Positions 1 to 5,399 of a stretch of 5,399 bases of DNA are shown piece by piece (position 1 is the stretch's first letter; every line of letters starts with the position of its first letter). The notes under the pieces were generated by a model. That model worked only from the letters and a program-made list of their open reading frames with translations, was not told the origin of the DNA and ran no database searches. Made by a program: the position numbers and the translations under genes. Source of the stretch: Desulfuromonadales bacterium (GTDB taxonomy: Bacteria > Desulfobacterota > Desulfuromonadia > Desulfuromonadales > UBA2294). The DNA is taken from the NCBI GenBank assembly GCA_030591795.1, contig JAUVAJ010000144.1, forward strand, positions 1-5,399, written 5' to 3'.

Positions 1-839
1 AGTTTATAGGTTTTGGCACCGAGGGCGATTGACAATAGTTGATGACCGAGGCAAATACCGAACAATGGTACCTTGCCCAGCAGTTCACGGATATTGTCTT
101 GAGCGTAGTCGATCGGCTCCGGGTCGCCGGGGCCGTTGCTGAGAAAAACGCCGTCCGGATTCATCGCCAGAACCTCAACTGCGGGAGTGCTGGCCGGAAC
201 AACAGTTACGTTGCAACTACGCGACACAAGATTACGCAGAATATTGAGTTTGATGCCAAAATCATATGCGACAACCTTGTAAAGTGGCTGGTCTGCAGCG
301 GTAGAATAACCCGACTCCAGGTCCCATACGCCCTCCTCCCACTCGTATGATTCCTTACAGGTAACTTCCTTAACCAGATCAAGACCAACAATAGAAGGCG
401 CCTTTGCGGCTTTAACGGCAACACTCTCCTGTTTCAGGTCAACCGATGAAATAACACCAGGCTGAGCGCCATTGTCACGAATGTGCCGAACCAGAGCCCG
501 GGTGTCAATTCCCTGTATCCCGACAATCTTATGCTTTTTCAGCCAGGCATCGAGGCTCATTTCCGATCGCCAGTTACTTGGAAAATCGCACGCCTCCTTA
601 ACTATAAACCCGGAAAGATGCGGTTTGAGCGATTCAGCATCCTCGCTGTTGACCCCGTAATTCCCGATCTGTGGATAAGTCATAGTCACGATCTCACCAT
701 GATATGAGGGGTCGGTAAGAATTTCCTGATAACCGGTCATGCTGGTGTTAAATACGACCTCACCGGTTGTTTCGCCAATTGCACCCAGGGCTTTGCCGTG
801 AAACAAAGTCCCGTCAGCCAGGGCCAGAATTGCCTTCAT
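1..839 (-). CDS. carA: Carbamoyl phosphate synthetase small (glutaminase) subunit, 3' end outside window
   Basis: CarA hydrolyses glutamine and passes ammonia to CarB, which makes carbamoyl phosphate for PyrB and for arginine synthesis. The first 279 residues are present; roughly 100 more lie beyond position 1. The start [20 protein letters not shown] is typical. Residues 1 to about 150 form the small-chain N-terminal domain, with the characteristic [13 protein letters not shown] at 34-46, TYPQIGNYG at 54-62 and [13 protein letters not shown] at 110-122. The class I glutamine amidotransferase domain begins near 188 with [12 protein letters not shown]. It contains SNGPGDP at about 234-240 and the nucleophile loop GICLGHQ at 261-267, with Cys263 catalytic. 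The His/Glu partners are in the missing part. GGAG (854-851) lies 11 bases before the ATG, a long spacing. The gene follows pyrC after 257 bp in the same direction, presumably in the same operon. carB is expected downstream but not seen. Confidence 0.97.
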   Translation of the reverse strand, partial: MKAILALADGTLFHGKALGAIGETTGEVVFNTSMTGYQEILTDPSYHGEIVTMTYPQIGNYGVNSEDAESLKPHLSGFIVKEACDFPSNWRSEMSLDAWLKKHKIVGIQGIDTRALVRHIRDNGAQPGVISSVDLKQESVAVKAAKAPSIVGLDLVKEVTCKESYEWEEGVWDLESGYSTAADQPLYKVVAYDFGIKLNILRNLVSRSCNVTVVPASTPAVEVLAMNPDGVFLSNGPGDPEPIDYAQDNIRELLGKVPLFGICLGHQLLSIALGAKTYK

Positions 840-898
840 AATCGTTGTAGCTCCAATATACGTGAAGTGTCAGGGCGTTATGCAGCCCGTCAAACAAG

Positions 899-1062
899 TT
901 AATTAGTTTCTGTCCGGAAACCATCATTTTCCACAATCTCGGCGTCAATCTGCACATTTGATTGTGCGGCGTAAAGTACTACGCCTCCGCTCAAATATTT
1001 GATTTCCTTGACCTTGTGAAAAAAATACTGGTTTCCAAATCAGAAACGCTAACTACACCCAT
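899..1062 (-). pseudogene. Small coding-like stretch of unknown function, open only with a -1 shift
   Basis: I do not recognise this. An ATG at 1062-1060 opens a frame reading MGVVSVSDLETSIFF, which as written ends at 991 after 23 codons. A second frame, open from a stop at 1042 to TAA at 901-899, has no good start but reads like protein (HKVKEIKYLSGGVVLYAA at its start, QIDAEIVENDGF further on). The two join at seven T's followed by C (1025-1018). A -1 shift there, or one extra T, gives a continuous protein of 54 residues. It has no membrane segment or cysteine motif. The ribosome site is weak (GGA eight bases before the ATG) and lies in the preceding hairpin. It may be a real small gene with programmed frameshifting or slippage, a gene broken by a homopolymer change, a sequencing error, or chance. 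It lies in the pyr operon between pyrC and carA. Confidence 0.35.
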
Positions 1063-1095
1063 CCAGAGTTTCCGGATGGGCACTAATTAGTTACG
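1047..1095 (-). repeat. Large imperfect hairpin just after pyrC
   Basis: On the minus strand CCCATCCGGA (1080-1071) pairs with TCTGGATGGG (1067-1058) around a 3-base loop, giving 10 bp with one G-U. Outside it, CGTAACTA (1095-1088) can pair with TAGTTAGCG (1055-1047) with one bulged base. No U run follows on either strand, so it is not a typical intrinsic terminator. It could protect or process the mRNA between pyrC and carA, or cover the start of the small ORF, whose ATG (1062-1060) lies in the 3' arm. Confidence 0.6.
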
Positions 1096-1096
1096 T

Positions 1097-2365
1097 TTAA
1101 AATTTAACCAGCTGCCCATTAAGAATAGTGGCGACAGCAGCCCCTTTAAGTTTACGTCCATCAAAAGCGGTGTTTTTGCTTTTTGAAATCATATCGGCAG
1201 CAACAACCGTCCATTCTTTTTCCAGATCGATAATGGTCAAATCCGCCGGTGCGCCTTCGCTCAAACTGCCGACCGGTAGATTCAAAGCTTTAGACGGTCC
1301 GCTGGTCAACAACTCAATAGCCCGGTTGAGGTCAATGACTTTATCCGCGACCAACTCAAGTGTCAGCGGCAGCGCTGTTTCAAGCCCGGTGACGCCGTTC
1401 ATGGCAATGTTAAATTCAACATTCTTTTCATCGATATGATGCGGCGCATGGTCGGTGGCGATAGCATCCAGAGTGCCATCGGCCAATCCTGCCCGCACTG
1501 CGGCCAGATCGTCAGCCGAACGCAGCGGAGGATTCATCTTGGCATTGGTGTTGTAGCCACGTACCGCCTCGTCCGTCAGCATGAAATGATGTGGTGCCGC
1601 CTCGCCGGTTACTCTTACACCGCGTTTCTTGGCCGCACGAAGGATCTCGACTGAGCCTTTGGTCGAAACATGTGCAATATGCAGACGTGAGCCGGTAAAT
1701 TCGGCCAGCATGACGTCACGCGCAGTCGCTGCATCTTCTGCCACCCATGGAATACCTTTAAGGCCTAACTCGGTGGCGACAAAACCTTCATTCATCACTC
1801 CGCTGCCGACCAGATCAAGGTCTTCGGCGTGAGAAATTATGACCGTATCAAACGGCTTGGAATAATCGAGCGCGCAACGCATCAATTCACTGCTGGTAAC
1901 CGGCTTGCCGTCGTCCGAGAAAGCGACACAACCGGCCTCTTGCATATCACCCATCTCGCTTATACAATCACCATCCAACCCTTTGGTGATGCTGCCGACC
2001 GGAAAAACTCTGGCAAAACCTTCTTTTTCAGCCTTATCGATGATGTAGCGCGTTACCGCCTTGTTATCTATAATCGGCTTGGTGTTGGGCATGCAAGCGA
2101 CTGAGGTGAAGCCTCCGGTAGCTGCAGCACGGGTACCGGAAACGATATCTTCCTTATACTCGTAGCCGGGGTCACGCAAGTGCACGTGAATATCGACTAA
2201 CCCCGGAGTAACCAGCTTGCCGGTTGCATCGATAATCTCTGCCCCATCGGCTTTGAGCTTTTTGCCGACAGCTGCGATCTGGCCATCTTCAATCAGTACA
2301 TCCAGTTGTCCATCTATGTTGTTTGCCGGATCGATCACTCGACCGCCCTGAACCAGTAATTTCAT
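1097..2365 (-). CDS. pyrC: Dihydroorotase, type I (zinc metalloenzyme)
   Basis: Dihydroorotase cyclises carbamoyl aspartate to dihydroorotate, the third step of pyrimidine synthesis. The 422-residue length and architecture are those of type I amidohydrolase-fold enzymes, not the shorter E. coli type II. The metal-site motif [10 protein letters not shown] is at 58-67, with His60 and His62 as ligands. SDDGKP at 150-155 supplies the aspartate, probably Asp152. His179 (SHAED) and His232 (AHVS) are further ligands, and TDHAPH at 304-309 supplies Asp305. The catalytic set looks intact, so this is an active enzyme and not a pseudo-dihydroorotase of the sort that scaffolds some aspartate transcarbamylases. 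GAGG lies six bases before the ATG, 33 bp after pyrB. A strong hairpin begins two bases after the stop codon. In some bacteria type I enzymes assemble with PyrB; the adjacency is consistent with that but does not prove it. Confidence 0.98.
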   Translation of the reverse strand: MKLLVQGGRVIDPANNIDGQLDVLIEDGQIAAVGKKLKADGAEIIDATGKLVTPGLVDIHVHLRDPGYEYKEDIVSGTRAAATGGFTSVACMPNTKPIIDNKAVTRYIIDKAEKEGFARVFPVGSITKGLDGDCISEMGDMQEAGCVAFSDDGKPVTSSELMRCALDYSKPFDTVIISHAEDLDLVGSGVMNEGFVATELGLKGIPWVAEDAATARDVMLAEFTGSRLHIAHVSTKGSVEILRAAKKRGVRVTGEAAPHHFMLTDEAVRGYNTNAKMNPPLRSADDLAAVRAGLADGTLDAIATDHAPHHIDEKNVEFNIAMNGVTGLETALPLTLELVADKVIDLNRAIELLTSGPSKALNLPVGSLSEGAPADLTIIDLEKEWTVVAADMISKSKNTAFDGRKLKGAAVATILNGQLVKF

Positions 2366-2398
2366 ATCTAACCTCTTTTCTTATAAACAGAGAATTGA

Positions 2399-3331
2399 TT
2401 ATTCTTCGCCGCGCTCTACACCGCTGACCAGGTAAAGTAAAGCCATCCGAACCGCTACGCCGTTTTCAACTTGGTTCAGAATGACATTTTGTGGGCCATC
2501 GGCAACATAGGAAGAAAGCTCCACGCCACGGTTAATTGGCCCCGGGTGCATAACCAGAGCATCTGGCTTGGCCAGAGTGACGTTATTCACATTCAACCCA
2601 TAGAACTTAGCGTATTCACGTACGGATGGGATCAGCGACTTTCCTTGGCGCTCCATCTGAATTCGCAACATCATAACAACGTCGGCATCACGAATAGCAT
2701 CATTCATGTCAGTGTAAACGGTAGCGCCGAGTTTCTCTATCCCCGGCGGGATCATGGTTCCGGGACCACACAACCGGACCTCGGCACCCATTTTGCTCAA
2801 TGCATAAAGATTGGAGCGAACAACGCGACTATGCGTAATATCACCAACAATCGCTACTTTCAGCCCTTCAATCTTGCCCTTGTGCTGTCGGATGGTAAAC
2901 AGGTCAAGCAAAGCCTGACTCGGGTGCTCATGCGCACCGTCACCAGCATTAACCACCGAGCAATCAAGTCTTTCAGCCAGATAATGTGGCGCTCCAGATG
3001 CCGAATGGCGCATTACAATGATGTCTGGATGCATAGCCTCAATATTACGCGCCGTGTCTTCAAGCGTTTCACCTTTGGATACGGACGACGCCGAGGCCGA
3101 GATATTGACCGTATCGGCCGAGAGTCTTTTACCGGCGATCTCGAACGACATCCGGGTGCGGGTGCTGTTCTCAAAAAACAGGTTAATAATGGTTTTCCCG
3201 CGCAGGGTTGGCACCTTCTTGATGTCTCGAGCATTGATTTCCTTAAAGCTTTCAGCAGTGTCGAGAATTGTAACGATATCCTCTCGGGACAATTCATTGA
3301 TACCGAGAATGTGCTTGTGACCAAACTCCAT
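2399..3331 (-). CDS. pyrB: Aspartate carbamoyltransferase, catalytic chain
   Basis: This enzyme condenses carbamoyl phosphate with aspartate to give N-carbamoyl-L-aspartate and phosphate, the committed step of pyrimidine synthesis, in the cytosol as a trimer of catalytic chains. The protein has 310 residues, the normal length. The carbamoyl phosphate loop FENSTRTR is at 53-60. SVSKGE at 83-88 holds the lysine that reaches into the neighbouring active site. HPSQALLD is at 136-143 and the aspartate-domain motif HPGPINRG at 262-269. AGGAGG lies five bases before the ATG, which starts 20 bp after pyrR. No pyrI regulatory chain is present in the window. With PyrR control upstream, the enzyme may belong to the class without PyrI, although a distant pyrI cannot be excluded. 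The gap to pyrC is 33 bp, and neither gap holds another PyrR loop. Confidence 0.98.
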   Translation of the reverse strand: MEFGHKHILGINELSREDIVTILDTAESFKEINARDIKKVPTLRGKTIINLFFENSTRTRMSFEIAGKRLSADTVNISASASSVSKGETLEDTARNIEAMHPDIIVMRHSASGAPHYLAERLDCSVVNAGDGAHEHPSQALLDLFTIRQHKGKIEGLKVAIVGDITHSRVVRSNLYALSKMGAEVRLCGPGTMIPPGIEKLGATVYTDMNDAIRDADVVMMLRIQMERQGKSLIPSVREYAKFYGLNVNNVTLAKPDALVMHPGPINRGVELSSYVADGPQNVILNQVENGVAVRMALLYLVSGVERGEE

Positions 3332-3351
3332 GCCTGCCTCCTATTTCAACC

Positions 3352-3888
3352 TTATGGCTTAAGCAACCGCACCTCGGTGGCGCAGTTGTTATCATCAAAA
3401 ATCACGGCGACCTTCTCTTCCATCGATGTTGGCACATTCCGCCCGACAAAATCAGCCCGGATCGGTAGTTCGCGGTGTCCACGGTCTACCAGAACCGCCA
3501 GTTGAATGGTGCGCGGACGACCAAAATCCATCAACGCGTCCATGGCGGCCCGGATAGTGCGGCCGGTGAACAACACATCATCAACCAACACAACTGACAG
3601 CCCATCGACACTGAAAGGGATGTCGGTCGGCCCGATCTGCACGGTACCACGCGAGGAAAGGTCATCGCGATACATGCCTATATCGACACTACCACAGCGA
3701 ACATCAACATTTTCAATGCGGGAAATTCTCTGTGCCAGGTCTTTACTCAGAGTATCGCCACCGGAGCGAATGCCGACCAAGGCCAAGCTCTCAACCCCCC
3801 TATTGTGCTCGAGTATCTCGTGGGCAATCCTAGTAAGAGCCCGATTGATGCCAGCGGCATCCAGTAAAGCTGTTTGACCGTTTGCCAT
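3352..3888 (-). CDS. pyrR: PyrR, pyrimidine operon RNA-binding attenuator / uracil phosphoribosyltransferase homologue
   Basis: PyrR senses UMP/UTP against PRPP and binds pyr mRNA leaders to promote termination; many members also have uracil phosphoribosyltransferase activity. The 178-residue length is normal. The fold is that of type I phosphoribosyltransferases. GIRSGGD at 39-45 forms the PPi loop region, where many homologues have GIRTRG. The PRPP-binding signature VVLVDDVLFTGRT is at 99-111. LVDRGHRELPIRADFVGRNVPTS at 133-155 is characteristic of PyrR and distinguishes it from Upp and Pyr-type enzymes. A strong GGAGG precedes the ATG. The gene is first in the operon after its own apparent binding loop and terminator, so it likely autoregulates. 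It is followed by pyrB after 20 bp. Whether this copy retains enzyme activity cannot be told from sequence. Confidence 0.97.
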   Translation of the reverse strand: MANGQTALLDAAGINRALTRIAHEILEHNRGVESLALVGIRSGGDTLSKDLAQRISRIENVDVRCGSVDIGMYRDDLSSRGTVQIGPTDIPFSVDGLSVVLVDDVLFTGRTIRAAMDALMDFGRPRTIQLAVLVDRGHRELPIRADFVGRNVPTSMEEKVAVIFDDNNCATEVRLLKP

Positions 3889-3895
3889 AAAAAAG

Positions 3896-3900
3896 CCTCC
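3896..3900 (-). promoter_or_regulatory. Ribosome binding site of pyrR
   Basis: GGAGG (3900-3896) lies seven bases, all but one of them T, before the pyrR ATG. It fixes the start codon. The GATCAG immediately upstream can pair with CTGATC at 3931-3926, a weak 6-bp stem beside the site. Confidence 0.85.
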
Positions 3901-3927
3901 TGATCCTGTACCTTGTAGATTCGATGA

Positions 3928-4002
3928 TCAGACACAAAAAAAGGCATCATTCCGCATGCGGAACGATACCTGGACGAGTTTTGATTGAGCTGTGTTACTC
4001 AT
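3928..4002 (-). CDS. Possible 24-codon leader peptide of the pyr operon
   Basis: An ATG at 4002-4000 opens a 24-codon frame (MSNTAQSKLVQVSFRM, then eight more residues) that ends with TGA at 3930-3928. The frame runs through the whole terminator hairpin and its U tract, ending six bases beyond the U's. A Shine-Dalgarno-like AAGGG (4016-4012) lies nine bases upstream of the ATG, and it is the 3' arm of the lower stem of the PyrR binding loop. A ribosome here would unfold the terminator, and PyrR binding would hide the ribosome site. The arrangement recalls the E. coli pyrBI leader peptide, but I see no homology to it. An ORF this short can occur by chance, so the confidence is low. Confidence 0.4.
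   Translation of the reverse strand: MSNTAQSKLVQVSFRMRNDAFFCV
3936..3970 (-). terminator. Intrinsic terminator (attenuator) upstream of pyrR
   Basis: On the minus strand GGTATCGTTCCG (3970-3959) pairs over 12 bp, including two G-U pairs, with CGGAATGATGCC (3954-3943) around a CATG loop (3958-3955). Seven U's (3942-3936) follow immediately. This is a textbook factor-independent terminator in the pyr leader, 47 bases before the pyrR start. A terminator located after a promoter and a PyrR-type loop but before the first gene acts as an attenuator. It would stop transcripts when pyrimidines are plentiful. A partial competing pairing of 4032-4023 with 3978-3966 could serve as the antiterminator, though it covers only the base of the terminator stem. 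Confidence 0.9.
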
Positions 4003-4011
4003 GTTTTGCCA

Positions 4012-4045
4012 CCCTTGCTAATCTCACAGGATTAACTTAAAAGGG
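4012..4045 (-). promoter_or_regulatory. PyrR binding loop (anti-antiterminator) in pyr leader RNA
   Basis: In the minus-strand RNA, CCCUU (4045-4041) pairs with AAGGG (4016-4012) as a lower stem. A purine-containing bulge UUAA (4040-4037) lies on the 5' side. GUUAAUC (4036-4030) pairs with GAUUAGC (4023-4017) as a 7-bp upper stem. The terminal hexaloop is CUGUGA (4029-4024). This matches the known PyrR binding-loop plan of lower stem, 5' bulge, upper stem and CNGNGA hexaloop, and the 14-base core fits ARUCCNGNGAGGYU except for A in place of the second G after GA, which turns a U-G pair into U-A. In Firmicutes, PyrR bound to UMP stabilises this loop, so the antiterminator cannot form and the terminator wins. 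The position downstream of the promoter, before a terminator and pyrR itself, supports the same role here. Confidence 0.85.
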
Positions 4046-4069
4046 ACTGAATTGTCACAAACTTTCGGA

Positions 4070-4099
4070 ACTATAACAACGCTCTGCGGGATGAGTCAA
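4070..4099 (-). promoter_or_regulatory. sigma70-type promoter of the pyr operon
   Basis: On the minus strand TTGACT (4099-4094, five of six consensus bases) is followed by an 18-bp spacer and TATAGT (4075-4070, five of six). Transcription should begin near 4064-4062, giving a leader of about 175 nt before pyrR. The site lies between the lepB stop and the PyrR-type stem-loop, exactly where an attenuated operon needs it. It implies that pyr genes have their own transcript, although read-through from lepA-lepB is possible because no separate lepB terminator is visible. The start site itself is inferred from spacing. Confidence 0.75.
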
Positions 4100-4120
4100 C
4101 GAAAAAGAAAAGTGACTCTC

Positions 4121-4792
4121 TTAATCTATCAAACGGCCAATTCGGCTCCAGCGGACGCTGTTGGTTAATGAGTCCCAGGACCAGTATTTAATAAACGCCA
4201 ACCCCTTGATATTAGCCTCAGGGACAAAACCCCAGAAGCGGCTATCTGCAGACCGATCTCGATTGTCGCCCATGACAAAGTAGTTTCCTTCCGGAACCAG
4301 AATTTCCGGGAAGTCATGAATTAACCTGCTGGAAATTCCCTGTGCGCCCTTATGAATCTCTTGTGGAATCACAAACGCTTCGTCATTAACATAAACGGTT
4401 TGTGCGACCATTTTCACCCGATCACCAGGCAGCCCAATGACTCTTTTTATGAAATCTTTTCTTTGAAAATACGATTTATCTTTATCCAGCGGATACTCAA
4501 AAACGATAACATCACCACGTTCCGGATCACGAATAGTCAAGATACGGCTGTCAGTGAACGGTATCTGGGTGCCATAAAGAAACTTGGTAACCATCAGATG
4601 ATCACCTATAAGCAATGTATCTTCCATTGACCCCGAAGGGATCTTGAACGCTTGAATTACAAAAGTCCTGATAATAATTGCCAGGATTGCGGCAAAAATC
4701 AGAGCTTCAGCCCACTCCTTATACCAGGGTTTCTTTTGTTTTTTTAGTTTTTTTGGTGCAATTACAACTGTCTCTTCAGTCTGGTCAGCCAT
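4121..4792 (-). CDS. lepB: Signal peptidase I
   Basis: This membrane-bound serine protease removes signal peptides from exported proteins on the periplasmic face. At 223 residues it is complete and of normal size for a single-anchor type. Residues 1-29 are cytosolic and basic (KKLKKQKK at 14-21). Residues about 30-49 form the membrane anchor. The catalytic serine motif PSGSM is at 52-56, with Ser55 as the expected nucleophile. The general-base lysine is Lys116 in DFIKRVIGLPGD (113-124). The box with GDNRDRSADSRFWG is at 175-188. The ATG lies one base after the lepA stop. The nearest Shine-Dalgarno-like sequence (AAGGTG) is 13 bases upstream inside lepA, so coupling to lepA translation is likely. 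The basic N-terminus is encoded by two A7 runs (see findings). The promoter for the pyr genes begins just after the stop. Confidence 0.97.
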   Translation of the reverse strand: MADQTEETVVIAPKKLKKQKKPWYKEWAEALIFAAILAIIIRTFVIQAFKIPSGSMEDTLLIGDHLMVTKFLYGTQIPFTDSRILTIRDPERGDVIVFEYPLDKDKSYFQRKDFIKRVIGLPGDRVKMVAQTVYVNDEAFVIPQEIHKGAQGISSRLIHDFPEILVPEGNYFVMGDNRDRSADSRFWGFVPEANIKGLAFIKYWSWDSLTNSVRWSRIGRLID

Positions 4793-4793
4793 G

Positions 4794-5399
4794 CTATTTA
4801 TCTTTCACCTTGAGAATGGCCAGGAAGGCCTCCTGAGGAAGTTCGACACTGCCAACTTGCTTCATCCGCTTCTTGCCCTCTTTCTGCTTTTCAAGCAGTT
4901 TTCTTTTGCGTGATATGTCGCCACCGTAACATTTAGCCGTAACATCCTTACGCAGCGCCTTGACCGTCTCCCGGGCAATAACCTTGCCGCCGATAGCCGC
5001 CTGAATTGCAACCACAAACTGCTGCCGTGGGATAAATTCTTTCATTTTTGCAACCAGCTCACGACCTCTGAATGGTGCTTTATCCTTGTGCACAATCAAG
5101 GAAAGAGCATCAACATACTCGCCATTGATCAAAACATTCAATCTGACCAGATCGCTTTTGCGATAATCTATAGGCTCGTAGTCGAGTGAACCGTAGCCTC
5201 GTGTGATCGATTTCAGTCGATCATAAAAGTCGAGAACGATTTCATTGAGTGGCAGTTCATATACTACCATGACGCGATCTGAAGACAGATAACGCAATTC
5301 CTGCTGAATGCCTCTCTTTTCTTCACATAGCGCCAGAACACCACCAACAAAATCATTAGGAACGTGAATCGTTGCCAGGATAAAGGGCTCTTCAATATG
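4794..5399 (-). CDS. lepA: LepA / elongation factor 4, C-terminal part (5' end outside window)
   Basis: Elongation factor 4 is a ribosome-associated translational GTPase related to EF-G. The window contains its last 201 residues; the GTPase and domain II parts, about two thirds of a roughly 600-residue protein, lie beyond 5399. The reading frame is open to the window edge, so no start is visible. Fragment residues 1-90 match the EF-G-like domain V; they open with a EEPF..ATI segment and contain LALCEEKRG at 22-30. Residues from about 95 onward are the LepA-specific C-terminal domain, with [21 protein letters not shown] around 122-142 and the diagnostic [20 protein letters not shown] around 156-175. 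The end contains the family-typical PQEAFLAIL. The stop is TAG, one base before the lepB start, so the two genes are very likely cotranscribed and translationally coupled. Nothing looks damaged. Confidence 0.97.
   Translation of the reverse strand, partial: HIEEPFILATIHVPNDFVGGVLALCEEKRGIQQELRYLSSDRVMVVYELPLNEIVLDFYDRLKSITRGYGSLDYEPIDYRKSDLVRLNVLINGEYVDALSLIVHKDKAPFRGRELVAKMKEFIPRQQFVVAIQAAIGGKVIARETVKALRKDVTAKCYGGDISRKRKLLEKQKEGKKRMKQVGSVELPQEAFLAILKVKDK

Noticed and set aside
39..707. Several plus-strand and minus-strand short frames opposite or within carA
   Set aside because: The minus-strand frame from 839 to the window edge encodes a clear CarA with its catalytic cysteine loop; the others are shadows.
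873..888. GGGC-8-GCCC hairpin upstream of carA as a terminator
   Set aside because: Only four base pairs and no U run follow it on either strand.
840..960. A separate promoter for carA
   Set aside because: TTGACG at 893-888 has no matching -10 at 16-18 bp (ACACTT is poor), and TATATT lies 27 bp away. TTGACG near 935 also lacks a credible -10.
2366..2398. A second PyrR loop or attenuator in the pyrB-pyrC gap, or in the pyrR-pyrB gap
   Set aside because: The gaps are 33 and 20 bp, too short, and contain only ribosome binding sites.
2471..3505. A 344-codon open frame on the plus strand opposite pyrB and the end of pyrR
   Set aside because: It is wholly antisense to two unmistakable enzymes with complete motifs, has no recognisable protein features, and no clear ribosome site. 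It is a shadow of codon bias in the real genes.
3959..4075. Near repeat TATAGTTCCG (4075-4066) and TATCGTTCCG (3968-3959) as a long-range alternative pairing in the leader
   Set aside because: The upstream copy is the -10 element and lies before the expected start site, so it would not be in the transcript.

Overview
The window holds a run of housekeeping genes, all on the minus strand. In transcription order (high to low coordinates) they are the 3' end of lepA, complete lepB, pyrR, pyrB and pyrC, and the 5' part of carA. The order lepA-lepB-pyrR-pyrB-pyrC-carA, the protein sequences and a moderate GC content suggest a bacterium of the Desulfuromonadia (Geobacter/Desulfuromonas/Pelobacter-like). 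That placement rests on recalled synteny and protein style, not on a search.

From 5399 to 4121, lepA (elongation factor 4, C-terminal 201 residues) and lepB (signal peptidase I) are separated by one base and are probably translationally coupled. From 4120 to 3889 lies a 232-bp regulatory region. On the minus strand it contains a good sigma70 promoter (TTGACT, 18 bp, TATAGT), a stem-loop with the form and CNGNGA hexaloop of a PyrR binding loop, a possible 24-codon leader ORF, and a 12-bp intrinsic terminator hairpin with seven U's, followed by the pyrR ribosome binding site. It reads as a uridine-nucleotide-sensing attenuator for the downstream operon.

From 3888 to 1097, pyrR, pyrB and pyrC are closely packed (gaps of 20 and 33 bp). 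They encode the PyrR regulator, aspartate transcarbamylase catalytic chain and type I dihydroorotase. A 257-bp gap then precedes carA. It contains a strong imperfect hairpin just after pyrC and a short coding-like stretch of unknown function that is open only if a -1 shift occurs at a U7C run. carA (carbamoyl phosphate synthetase glutaminase subunit) runs off the low-coordinate end just after its catalytic cysteine; carB is expected further on but is not in the window.

Together the pyr genes supply the first three steps of pyrimidine synthesis: carbamoyl phosphate, then carbamoyl aspartate, then dihydroorotate. Their expression is probably set by PyrR acting on its own leader RNA. I saw no rRNA or tRNA genes, insertion sequences, CRISPR arrays or phage genes. 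The points most worth a second look are the combined attenuator/leader ORF and the frameshifted small ORF before carA.
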